A stretch of DNA of 64,000 nt from Scandinavium hiltneri (GCF_024764835.1 NZ_JALIGE010000068.1:186001-250000), one strand, 5' to 3'. Shown: positions 17,456-25,530, counted from the first letter of the stretch. The notes: generated by a model not told the origin, from the sequence alone. Numbers and translations: made by a program.

Positions 17456-17785
17456 ATGTCCCATCACGACATCATAGAAACGCTGATTGAATGGATTGAT
17501 GAGCATATTGATCAACCACTTAACATTGACGTGGTCGCCAGAAAATCGGGTTATTCAAAATGGTATTTGCAGCGGATGTTCCGCGCGGTGATGCACCAGA
17601 CGTTGGGTGAATACATTCGCCAGCGGCGGTTACTGATGGCGGCAGAAGCGCTGCGCACGACACAGCGTCCGATTTTTGATATTGCGATGGATTTGGGTTA
17701 CGTGTCGCAGCAGACCTTTTCGCGCGTCTTTCGCCGGGAGTTCGACCGCACCCCGAGCGACTATCGCCATCAAATCTCAGCGTGA
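17456..17785 (+). CDS. soxS: AraC-family superoxide response regulator SoxS
   Basis: 109 residues, little more than one AraC/XylS DNA-binding domain with two helix-turn-helix units (VVARKSGYSKWYLQRMFR and IAMDLGYVSQQTFSRVFR), as in E. coli SoxS (107). It activates sodA, zwf, fpr, acrAB and other oxidative-stress and drug-efflux genes. Synthesis is driven only by oxidised SoxR. The internal start MSHHDII, after AAAGAGAGG, is used; the 21 codons before it lie in the promoter. The last 16 bases overlap the convergent pdeC remnant. Confidence 0.96.
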   Translation: MSHHDIIETLIEWIDEHIDQPLNIDVVARKSGYSKWYLQRMFRAVMHQTLGEYIRQRRLLMAAEALRTTQRPIFDIAMDLGYVSQQTFSRVFRREFDRTPSDYRHQISA

Positions 17786-18082
17786 GCTACCTGATGGCTC
17801 GCCCACTGCGTTGAGCCCTGCAGCCATTCAACAAACGCGTGCGGCGGCATGGCTTTCGCAATATGCCAGCCCTGACAGAACGGTACCCCACGCTTAAGAA
17901 GCCAGTTGATCTGCCCGGCGGTGTCGACGCCTTCCGCGATAATCTTCAGCCGCAGGCTTTGCGCCATCTCAATGATGTGTTCTGCAATCAAATGGCTGGT
18001 GCTATTGGTGGTGAGCGTGTCGACGAACGATTTATCGATTTTCAGGATATCGACGTTCTGCGAATAGTCAATATTGTATAAA
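17770..18082 (-). pseudogene. pdeC: pdeC (yjcC) remnant, C-terminal EAL fragment
   Basis: About 104 codons of the end of an EAL-type c-di-GMP phosphodiesterase: VDILKIDKSFVDTL, HLIAEHIIEMAQSL, IAEGVDT and CQGW, all in frame. E. coli PdeC is over 500 residues with a periplasmic CSS sensor domain and the EAL active site; here everything before VDILKID is gone and sequence likeness stops near 18082. The stop codon lies inside the end of soxS, so the two overlap tail to tail. With no start, sensor or EAL motif it is a deletion remnant. Confidence 0.85.
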
Positions 18083-18379
18083 AACCAAACTATCGTGTCG
18101 GTTTTCTATCTCACTGAAAAACCTAAAATCCCCATCAAAGACCGCGAAGAATATATTCCTCATGTCAATGCATAGCCCTGATACCGCGATTTCTCTGTAT
18201 GTAAAATTTCACCATACCAGTGGCGAATAAAACAGCGAATGTGATATAGTTCACACAATCTCATGAAACACAAAACAGTGTTTCATTACATTGGTCGATG
18301 CCTGCCGATAGCCAGAGTGTGATGCCCCTGATGTGCAACGCCGCGCTATCTCTGGCTCCGTTTTCAGAGGGTACGTTTC
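18083..18379 (+). promoter_or_regulatory. yjcB upstream region with CRP site and a perfect dyad
   Basis: TGTGATATAGTTCACA at 18240-18255 is a full-consensus CRP site (TGTGA-N6-TCACA). Eight bases further, ATGAAACAC-N6-GTGTTTCAT at 18263-18286 is a perfect 9+6+9 inverted repeat, the form of a repressor operator. Complementary AGCCAGAG / CTCTGGCT blocks near 18311 and 18351 could pair in the leader. The part nearest the pdeC stump shows nothing recognisable. Confidence 0.6.
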
Positions 18380-18661
18380 ATGATGTCTGTCACCACCGGC
18401 GTTGTTCTTCTCCGCTGGCCACTCACGAGCGCTGTGCTGATGTTTCTGGCGAGCACGTTAAAAATTCAGTTTCGTAAATCCGATTATGCCGGGCTGGCGG
18501 TTATTTGCAGCCTCTTTGGCGTTGCGGCCTCCTGCTGGTTCGCCACGGGTTTACTGGGGATTACCCTGGTCGACCTGACGCTGGTCTGGAATAACATTAA
18601 AGACGTGATGATGGAAGTGATGAGCCAGACACCGCCAGAATGGCCAATGATGATGACCTGA
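18380..18661 (+). CDS. yjcB: Small inner-membrane protein YjcB
   Basis: 93 residues, clearly E. coli YjcB (TTGVVLLRWPL, MFLASTLK, WFATGLLGIT, MSQTPPEWPM). It has two membrane segments, about 8-27 and 36-62, and a short acidic tail. Function unknown. In E. coli it lies between ssb and pdeC; here the fructan operon has come between it and ssb. The start MMSVTTG is used; the second Met is equally possible. A CRP site and a perfect dyad lie upstream. Confidence 0.88.
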   Translation: MMSVTTGVVLLRWPLTSAVLMFLASTLKIQFRKSDYAGLAVICSLFGVAASCWFATGLLGITLVDLTLVWNNIKDVMMEVMSQTPPEWPMMMT

Positions 18662-18691
18662 AAGGCTTCATCCGCAATCAACTCCTTTCTC

Positions 18692-18724
18692 AGGGCCAGT
18701 CATGCAAGTGACTGGCCCTTTTTG
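18692..18724 (+). terminator. yjcB terminator
   Basis: AGGGCCAGTCA and TGACTGGCCCT arms (11 bp, 6-nt loop) followed by TTTTT. It separates yjcB from the accessory fructan operon. Confidence 0.9.
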
Positions 18725-18782
18725 CATTCTGAGCGTCAATGGAAGTGAGAGAGTGAACCGGGTTTTATGTAACGCAACAACA

Positions 18783-18798
18783 TGTGAACTGGCTTACA
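18783..18798 (+). promoter_or_regulatory. Candidate CRP site before the LacI-type gene
   Basis: TGTGAACTGGCTTACA differs from the CRP core TGTGA-N6-TCACA at one base. It is 61 bp before the start of the regulator gene, a usual spacing for CRP activation, which would place the operon under catabolite control. The promoter hexamers are not clear. Confidence 0.5.
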
Positions 18799-18858
18799 TT
18801 TTTGACTTCCATCACACTTTATAGTGACATCTCGTTTTAGAGGGTACAGTTCATCATC

Positions 18859-19869
18859 ATGGCTTCCATTAAAGATGTCGCAAAAAAAGCAGGAGTATCA
18901 ACAGCTACCGTTTCAAGGGTGTTGAACAATCACCCCAGCGTGGTACCTGAAACACGTAAGGCAGTACGTGATGCGATGGATTACCTGTGTTATGTGCCCA
19001 GTAAAAGCGCGTTTCAACTGAGCGGCAAATGCTCCGGCCTGATCGCCGTTGTCCTGCCGAACCTGGTCAATCCGCATTTTTGCGAACTGCTGGCAACTTT
19101 TGAGGAAGAAGCACGATACATCGGCAAGACGGTGATCGTTAAAACACATCAGAACCAACCGCTGCAGGATAAACAAATTATTCATACCCTGATCGGGATG
19201 GGAATAGATAGCTTGCTGTGGGTACCCACGGAAGCGGAAGCTGAACTTGCGGAGTGGCTCGCGGCCACCCATATTCCAGTTGCTGTGGTGACACAGGTTT
19301 CCCGGTTTTTTAATTCGGTATCGGTTAATCAGAGTAAAGGCGCAGAAAGCATTGCCGAGCATTTTATCCAGACCGGACATACCGCATTAGGTTTTATTGC
19401 GCAAGAAGGTGTCGACAATCGAAAAGTGTCAGCATGGAGTAAAAAAATCATCGGTCACGGATTAGTACTTAATCCACAGAACCAATTCTGGATAGAAAAA
19501 GGCCAGGGTGAGAAAATATCAGGACATATCAGCACCCTGGACGATGTTATTGAGAAACTAGCCGTCCGGGAAACTGCATGCACGGGCCTGATGGTGTATA
19601 ACGACGTCGCCGCCAGTTATATTATTGATGGGTTAAACAATAAGGGTATATCCGTTCCACAGGACATTTCGATCGTTAGTTTCGACAACACCTTATTGGC
19701 ACAAACAAAAAAAATAACAAGTATCGCGCAGCCGATAAGTGATATTGCACATCTGGCATTCCAGATGGTCAGCAATAAAAATAATCAGGAAAGCATTGAA
19801 ATGTATGAAATCGTCTCTCGCTTAATTATTCGTGAGAGCAGTATCAATATTAACATTACAACTCTGTAA
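18859..19869 (+). CDS. LacI-family repressor of the fructan/DFA operon
   Basis: 336 residues. The N-terminal helix-turn-helix and hinge are standard (IKDVAKKAGVSTATVSRVLN, then VVPETRKAVRDAMDYL). The C-terminal sugar-binding domain is about 60-330, with GLIAVVLPNLVNPHFCELL and ISIVSFDNTLLA. It most resembles sugar-operon repressors such as ScrR and RafR. It is the first gene of a five-gene run on one strand, 122 bp before the symporter, and should respond to the imported fructose oligomer or a product. Base composition is lower in G+C than nearby core genes. Confidence 0.85.
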   Translation: MASIKDVAKKAGVSTATVSRVLNNHPSVVPETRKAVRDAMDYLCYVPSKSAFQLSGKCSGLIAVVLPNLVNPHFCELLATFEEEARYIGKTVIVKTHQNQPLQDKQIIHTLIGMGIDSLLWVPTEAEAELAEWLAATHIPVAVVTQVSRFFNSVSVNQSKGAESIAEHFIQTGHTALGFIAQEGVDNRKVSAWSKKIIGHGLVLNPQNQFWIEKGQGEKISGHISTLDDVIEKLAVRETACTGLMVYNDVAASYIIDGLNNKGISVPQDISIVSFDNTLLAQTKKITSIAQPISDIAHLAFQMVSNKNNQESIEMYEIVSRLIIRESSININITTL

Positions 19870-19873
19870 TCAG

Positions 19874-19894
19874 TCTATTTCCCGCTGAAATAGA
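19874..19894 (+). promoter_or_regulatory. Dyad between regulator and symporter (operator or weak terminator)
   Basis: TCTATTTC-CCGCT-GAAATAGA is a perfect 8+5+8 inverted repeat starting 4 bp after the repressor stop codon and 98 bp before the symporter. No T run follows, so it is better read as a binding site or an RNA-processing hairpin than as an intrinsic terminator. If it is the operator, the transport and enzyme genes have their own regulated promoter. Confidence 0.45.
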
Positions 19895-19991
19895 ATGTAC
19901 CGGAGATAATGTACTCCCCTATTTTTACTACAGCATGGGTCGCCATATACCGTGCTTTGTAATTATGCCTGTTCAATATTGAGGGATATGT

Positions 19992-21413
19992 ATGTCTACT
20001 ACAGCCGCAAAAAAATACAGCGCTTATGAAAAATTGCGCCTGAAAGAAAAGATTGGCTACGGTATGGGTGATGCCGGTTCCTGTATGATTTGGAGCGTAC
20101 TGGCGCTCTATTTGACCTGGTTTTATACCGACGTCTATGGCCTTGATCCCGCGATTGTCGGCACCCTATTTCTGGTGATCCGCGTTTTTGACGCCTTCAG
20201 CGATCCGGTTATGGGGGCGATTTGTGACCGGACCCGCACCCGCTGGGGTAAGTTCCGACCGTGGATATTATGGATGGCCGTGCCATTTGGCCTCGGCGCT
20301 GTCTTAATGTTCACTACGCCTGAGTTGAGCATGAATGGAAAAATAATTTATGCCTGGGCCACCTATTTAGTCATGTCATTGATTTATACAGCGATAAACA
20401 TCCCCTATTGCTCGGTTGCAGGGGTCATTACGCTCAACCAGAAAGAACGCATGGGGTGCCTGTCATGGCGCTTCTTCCTCAACGGCCTGGCCACGCTGAT
20501 TGTCTCTTCCTCGATTTTACCGTTAACCGAATGGCTGGGTGATGGCAACCGCGCATCCGGTTTCCAGTTAACGATGATGATCATGGGCGGCGCTGCCACC
20601 TTAATGTTCCTGTTCTGCTTCTCCAGTATTAAAGAGCGCGTGGTCTCAATTAAAGCCAATGACTCCTTAAGGAAGGATCTCAAAGACATTATTAAAAATG
20701 ACCAATGGCTCCTGATGATCACTATTACCTTCCTGAACGTTTTTCCGGCATTCATTCGTGGGGCAGTGACCATTTATTATGCCACCTATGTGATGCAGGC
20801 TTCGGTAGGATTTATTACCTTCTTCATGGCCCTCGGTGTGGCCTGTAATATGTTGGGTAGTGTCATTGCTAAACCTCTGACCGATCGCTTTGATAAAATT
20901 AAATTATTCCGCGTTATTAATATCATTCTTGGCATCCTATCTTTCGCTCTGTGGTTTGTCGATCCGCATTCACTGACGCCGCTGCTGGCATTGTTTATTG
21001 TGATTAATATTCTGCACCTTATTCAGTCGGGCCCTATTTTGTGGGCAATGATGTCCGACGTCGACGATTACGGTGACTGGAAATTAGGCAAGCGTCTGAC
21101 CGGCATTTCGTTTGCCGGTAATCTGTTCATGCTAAAAATGGGACTGGCAGTCGCCGGCGCTATTGTTGCGTGGATATTATCTTACACCGGTTATATTGCC
21201 AATAGACCACAACAAAATACGCAGACTACCCAGGGCATTATTATGATGTTTTCGTTATTTCCGATGGTGAGCTACTTCTTTAGTGCCTGGATAGTGCGCT
21301 ATTTCAAACTGAATGATACCTTCCTCGAAAAAATAAAAGTCGCCCTCGCTAAACGCGAACTGCAAAACAGCGCTGCCCAGACTCAGGAGTATAAAGATGT
21401 CCCTGTCGTTTAA
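19992..21413 (+). CDS. GPH-family (MelB-like) sugar:cation symporter
   Basis: 473 residues with 12 membrane segments. It has the family signature in the TM2-3 loop, RVFDAFSDPVMGAICDRTRT and KFRPW (about 57-83), and the second-half motif MMSDVDDYGDWKLGKR near 348-363. It belongs with MelB, LacS, XylP and other glycoside-pentoside-hexuronide symporters, not with the PTS. The substrate therefore enters unphosphorylated, which agrees with the fructokinase at the end of the operon. Given the GH91 and GH32 genes that follow, the likely cargo is difructose anhydride III, inulobiose or a related fructo-oligosaccharide. GAGGGA precedes the start. Its end overlaps the GH32 start by 17 bp. Confidence 0.85.
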   Translation: MSTTAAKKYSAYEKLRLKEKIGYGMGDAGSCMIWSVLALYLTWFYTDVYGLDPAIVGTLFLVIRVFDAFSDPVMGAICDRTRTRWGKFRPWILWMAVPFGLGAVLMFTTPELSMNGKIIYAWATYLVMSLIYTAINIPYCSVAGVITLNQKERMGCLSWRFFLNGLATLIVSSSILPLTEWLGDGNRASGFQLTMMIMGGAATLMFLFCFSSIKERVVSIKANDSLRKDLKDIIKNDQWLLMITITFLNVFPAFIRGAVTIYYATYVMQASVGFITFFMALGVACNMLGSVIAKPLTDRFDKIKLFRVINIILGILSFALWFVDPHSLTPLLALFIVINILHLIQSGPILWAMMSDVDDYGDWKLGKRLTGISFAGNLFMLKMGLAVAGAIVAWILSYTGYIANRPQQNTQTTQGIIMMFSLFPMVSYFFSAWIVRYFKLNDTFLEKIKVALAKRELQNSAAQTQEYKDVPVV

Positions 21414-23085
21414 CGTTAAGCAAGGCCAGCGTATTGATTTATGGCTGAAAGAAACCCAACCAGCCAGTGAGGCCTTATTTTCCATCCGCATGGAGAGTGA
21501 GGTAGTATTCAAAATCAAAACGGCCCCTGGTTATTATTCCTATTTTACCTGGACCGCCTGGCAGGATGGTAAGGCTTGTCTGGACTGGTTGCCAGAGTAT
21601 AGCGAAATCTCGCTATGCTATAGCTGGCATCCGGATACACTCTCCGACAACGGAGTCAGTTTTATTGCCACTCAGGGCAACGCGCTTTGTTTGCTGAATA
21701 ACCACGACATTGCCAACGGATATTTGCAGGATGCTTTACGCCCGGCGCTGCATTTTTCTCCACACACCGGTTGGATGAATGATCCCAATGGCCTGCATCG
21801 CAAAGGCGATGAGTGGCATCTGTTTTACCAGTATCATCCGCACAGTACCCAGTGGGGACCGATGCACTGGAACCACGCGGTGAGCAAAGACCTTTATCAC
21901 TGGCGGCACTATCCGGTCTTTCTCCAGCCGGAGCAAAATCTGGCGGCGCTGGGAGCGACAGGCGGTGCCTTTTCCGGAAGCGCGTTTATTGATGCACAAG
22001 GGCAAACCCGTTTTTGGTATACCGAGCGGCTACCGGCATACGATTTATATCGTGGTTATCGCGAAATTCAGAAAGTGGCCGTGCCACTGGACAGTTACGA
22101 CAAACCTGTGTCAGTGAAAACGGTGTTAACTGAGCTGCCTCCCGGTGTCGACTGCGATTTTCGCGATCCAAAAGTTTGGTATGAGGAGGCTGATGCCACC
22201 TTCTACATGATCCTCGGCGCCTCCGTAAATGGCGATCCGGCGATGCTGCTGTTCCACTCTGCGGACAGTGAACGCTGGGAATTTCACCATGTGCTGTACA
22301 TGGCCCCCGCCTACTTCCGCGAAAACGGTGGTCGTTGCGTTGAATGCCCGGATTTTTTCTGTCTTGATGGCGTGTGGGTGCTAATCATTGGCATCGTGGG
22401 CTATACAGAGCCCACGACCGGCCGCCATAACTTGCTGTTCGCGCAAACCGGCGATTTTCACCACGGCTATTTCACCCCGTCAGCACAACCGCTGCAAATG
22501 CTGGATTTCGGCACCGATTTCTACGCCCTACAAACCTGGGGCGAAGAAGAGACGCGCACTGGCTTTGCCTGGTTGTATAACTGGGCAACGCAAAAAAACG
22601 TCGATTCCACTTACTGCGGCGAAATGTCTTTACCGCGTCGCTTTCATCTCAACGCGCAGCAACAGCTGTGTATGACCCCGGTTTTACCGCCTGAATCGTT
22701 GATGGTCAGTCAGGCCAGACTGACGGATAACGCCCTCTGGTCCAGCAAAGAAGGCAGTAAAGCCTGCGTGATCACTTTTACCCCTGCAGCCGCATTTTGT
22801 CTGACGCTGAGCGGAGACAGTGGCCAGGAGATTGTTCTCGAATATGACGGCACATTGCTGACATTACGGGAAAAAGGTCAGGATGATGGTCGTTACCATG
22901 CGCCGCTGACCCACGTAGAGGATGTCACGCTGTGCTTCGATGCCGGGATCATTGAGGTCTTCGCCAATGAGGGCAGCGTCTGCGGCACGCGACGATATTA
23001 TTCGTGCAGTGCGCTGACGCAAATACAGCTCGCAGGTGCTCCGGCAATAGTCACTCATTATCGTGCCACTTATACACAGCCATAA
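21397..23085 (+). CDS. GH32 beta-fructosidase (inulobiose / fructan hydrolase)
   Basis: 562 residues. The five-bladed GH32 propeller starts at about residue 115. WMNDPNG gives the nucleophile D129, FRDP the transition-state Asp D257, and RCVEC the acid/base E316. A beta-sandwich occupies about 440-560. The first 110 residues form an extra N-terminal domain not needed in short invertases, with no signal peptide, so the enzyme is cytoplasmic. It should release fructose from a beta-linked fructoside. In this operon the expected substrate is inulobiose made by the GH91 enzyme, though sucrose or fructo-oligosaccharide activity cannot be excluded. The start overlaps the symporter end. Confidence 0.9.
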   Translation: MSLSFNVKQGQRIDLWLKETQPASEALFSIRMESEVVFKIKTAPGYYSYFTWTAWQDGKACLDWLPEYSEISLCYSWHPDTLSDNGVSFIATQGNALCLLNNHDIANGYLQDALRPALHFSPHTGWMNDPNGLHRKGDEWHLFYQYHPHSTQWGPMHWNHAVSKDLYHWRHYPVFLQPEQNLAALGATGGAFSGSAFIDAQGQTRFWYTERLPAYDLYRGYREIQKVAVPLDSYDKPVSVKTVLTELPPGVDCDFRDPKVWYEEADATFYMILGASVNGDPAMLLFHSADSERWEFHHVLYMAPAYFRENGGRCVECPDFFCLDGVWVLIIGIVGYTEPTTGRHNLLFAQTGDFHHGYFTPSAQPLQMLDFGTDFYALQTWGEEETRTGFAWLYNWATQKNVDSTYCGEMSLPRRFHLNAQQQLCMTPVLPPESLMVSQARLTDNALWSSKEGSKACVITFTPAAAFCLTLSGDSGQEIVLEYDGTLLTLREKGQDDGRYHAPLTHVEDVTLCFDAGIIEVFANEGSVCGTRRYYSCSALTQIQLAGAPAIVTHYRATYTQP

Positions 23086-23122
23086 ACCGGTTTAATTTTA
23101 ATTTCCAAGAAGGATTTAATAC

Positions 23123-24499
23123 ATGTCGAGTAATAATTATTATGATATCACTGAATGGAACACCGGTAATCCGTATGATGATATTGGTGAAGTGATTAAT
23201 AGCATCATCACCGATATTAAGAACAGACAAACGAGCAACGATGTGAATGAAGGCGGTAAACCCGGCGCGGTAATTTATATTCCACCTGGCGATTATCATC
23301 TTCTGACTCAAGTCGTGATAGATATTAGCTATCTGAAAATTATGGGCTCCGGACATGGTTTCACCTCTTCAAGCATTCGCTTTAATACCTCCGAAAGTGA
23401 TTGGGCAAACTGGCACGAATTATGGCCGGGTGGCAGCCGCATCCTGGTGGATATGTCACTTGAAGATGGCGCGGAAGAATCTGCCGGGGCGGCATTCTAT
23501 ATCGCACGCAGTGGAGACCCACGTATAAGCTCGGTCGAGTTTGCTGACTTCTGTATTGACGGTTTGCACTTTGTCGACAATGGCTCTGGAAGTCATGATC
23601 CGGAGAACAGCTACCTCAACGGTAAGACTGGAATTTACATTGCCAGCGCGCAAGACTCCTTCCGAATCAGCGGCATGGGGCTGGTCTATCTTGAACACGG
23701 AGTGACGATTTATAACGCTGACGCTCTGGCTATTCATAACAACTTCATCGCTGAATGTGGAAACTGTATAGAGTTACGCGAGTCCGGTCAGGCCTCAAAA
23801 ATAACAGACAACTTGATAGGCGCGGGCTACAGAGGATATTCTGTTTACGCGGAAAACTTTGGTGGCCTGTTAATTACTGCCAACAATATCTTCCCGCGCG
23901 GAAAAAGCAGCGTTCATTTTACCAATGTGGTTCGCTCATCTATTAGTAGTAACCGTTTCCATTCATTTTACCCTGGCATGCTGATCATGGAAAATGGCTG
24001 CACTGAAAACCTGGTATCATCAAATCATTTATTCCGCGAGCGTGAACCGTGGGCGCCGATGCAGTCCTACAATAACGGGTTAGATGATTTATATGGTCTA
24101 CTGTATATCAGTGGTGATAATAACTCTATCATTGCCAACCATATTTCCGAGACAATTGACACGCAATATATTACTCCGACTGGTGCGACACCGGTCATTA
24201 TCCGAGTGGTCTCTGGCAAAGGAAACTATATATCTGGTAATCATATTGTTGCCACTACCGAGGCTTCCAAAGTACAGGAGGCAGCTGACGCCAGCGCGTG
24301 TTTCTCAACGCAAGTCAGCGCATTACTGGCGACCAACGGCCTTGAAGTGCTGACGGTGACCACCGTCCAGATAGAAGCGACCTCGCAGCAAAATACCGTG
24401 CTGGATTCAGGCACTGACGGCCAGGTTGTGATAGATAAAATGCTGAATGCCTTCAGAGCAACACCCACTCCCGGAATGGCGGCGGAGGGACAACGTTAA
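23123..24499 (+). CDS. GH91 enzyme: difructose-anhydride hydrolase / inulin fructotransferase family
   Basis: 458 residues forming a right-handed parallel beta-helix. The sequence follows the GH91 inulin fructotransferases closely: KPGAVIYIPPGDY, ISYLKIMGSGHGF, WPGGSRILVD, ISSVEFADFCIDGLHF, LIGAGYRGYS, NFGGLLITANNIFPRG and the tail NAFRATPTPG. In that family a catalytic Asp and Glu stand 11 residues apart; here D200 (NADAL) and E211 (FIAECGNC) keep the spacing. Known members either cut inulin to form DFA III or DFA I, or hydrolyse DFA III to inulobiose. This one begins MSSNNYYDITEW with no signal peptide and is coupled to a fructokinase, so an intracellular DFA hydrolase is the better reading. 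Which anhydride it uses is inference. Confidence 0.85.
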   Translation: MSSNNYYDITEWNTGNPYDDIGEVINSIITDIKNRQTSNDVNEGGKPGAVIYIPPGDYHLLTQVVIDISYLKIMGSGHGFTSSSIRFNTSESDWANWHELWPGGSRILVDMSLEDGAEESAGAAFYIARSGDPRISSVEFADFCIDGLHFVDNGSGSHDPENSYLNGKTGIYIASAQDSFRISGMGLVYLEHGVTIYNADALAIHNNFIAECGNCIELRESGQASKITDNLIGAGYRGYSVYAENFGGLLITANNIFPRGKSSVHFTNVVRSSISSNRFHSFYPGMLIMENGCTENLVSSNHLFREREPWAPMQSYNNGLDDLYGLLYISGDNNSIIANHISETIDTQYITPTGATPVIIRVVSGKGNYISGNHIVATTEASKVQEAADASACFSTQVSALLATNGLEVLTVTTVQIEATSQQNTVLDSGTDGQVVIDKMLNAFRATPTPGMAAEGQR

Positions 24500-25467
24500 T
24501 GCGTGGTCAGCACATTGCCTGCATTGGCGAACTGTTAATTGATTTTGTCTGTACCGACATTGGACTCGGCTTGAAACAGGGGGCCCGCTTCCTCAAAAAA
24601 GCGGGGGGTGCCCCCGCTAACGTTGCCGCTGCCATCAACCGTAGCGGCGGTCACGCGAAGCTGGCGGCGAAAGTCGGCCAGGATCCCTTTGGCGATTTTC
24701 TGCTTCACACGCTGGAATCGGAAGATATAGAACACGCTAGCGTGACGCGCAGCGCGACACCCACAACGCTGGCATTTGTTGGTTTGCAGGAAGACGGCGA
24801 ACGCGATTTTACCTTTTGCCGTGGTGCCGATGGTGAGCTTGGCTGGCAGGATATCCCCTCTGATTTTCTTGACGATGTCGGAATCGTTCATTTTGGTGCT
24901 GCCACTGGCCTGCTGGACGGTGAACTCTATGCCACCTACCAGCGCCTTCTGTATGAAGCCAAACAGCGTGGTTTATTGGTCTCATTTGATCCCAACTACC
25001 GTGAAGGCTTGTGGGGGGGAAATCCGCAACAATTCATCACCCGCTGCACACCTTGGTTTCAGCAGGCGGATATCGTGAAAGTCAGTGAAGAGGAACTGCA
25101 CTTCATTACCAGTGCAAAAACGAATACAGAGGGATGTAAGAGACTGCACGAGGCCGGTGTCAGCTATGTCACCGTTACCTGTGGTCAGCGGGGAACCTGG
25201 GTCAGTCATCAGTCAGGTATTCAACAGCTCATCCCCTCTGTTCCGGTTGATGCCATTGATTCAACCGGCGCGGGTGATGCGTTTATCGGCGCATTGCTAA
25301 CGCAAATAGCCCAGTCAGATTGCAGGTTAGACGATGGGTCACAGTTCCTGGATGCCGTGCGCTGGGCCAATATCTGTGGCGCATTGACCTGCACCAAATT
25401 TGGTGCCATTGACGCTATCCCTGTCGCCCACGACGTTGATGCATATTTAAAAAATAGCGAACGCTAA
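24499..25467 (+). CDS. PfkB-family fructokinase
   Basis: 322 residues of the ribokinase/PfkB fold, similar to ScrK fructokinases. The sugar-binding N-terminus has GELLIDFVCTD and KKAGGAPANVAAAINRSGG (GGAPANVA at about 36-43); the catalytic anion hole is DSTGAGDAFIGA near 254-265, whose second Asp is the base. It should make fructose 6-phosphate from fructose released by the GH32 enzyme. The start ATG overlaps the GH91 stop (TAATG), so translation is coupled. It is the last gene of the operon and faces ssb across a terminator. Confidence 0.88.
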   Translation: MRGQHIACIGELLIDFVCTDIGLGLKQGARFLKKAGGAPANVAAAINRSGGHAKLAAKVGQDPFGDFLLHTLESEDIEHASVTRSATPTTLAFVGLQEDGERDFTFCRGADGELGWQDIPSDFLDDVGIVHFGAATGLLDGELYATYQRLLYEAKQRGLLVSFDPNYREGLWGGNPQQFITRCTPWFQQADIVKVSEEELHFITSAKTNTEGCKRLHEAGVSYVTVTCGQRGTWVSHQSGIQQLIPSVPVDAIDSTGAGDAFIGALLTQIAQSDCRLDDGSQFLDAVRWANICGALTCTKFGAIDAIPVAHDVDAYLKNSER

Positions 25468-25472
25468 ATGAC

Positions 25473-25496
25473 AAAAAGGCCCCTGAACGGGGCCTT
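25473..25496. terminator. Terminator between fructokinase and ssb
   Basis: AGGCCCC and GGGGCCT arms with a 5-nt loop, flanked by AAAAA on the left, giving a U run for ssb on the minus strand. It lies 8 bp after the fructokinase stop and may serve both convergent genes. Confidence 0.85.
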
Positions 25497-25530
25497 CAAA
25501 GCATTCAAACGGTTATCGCACAGCGGGATA

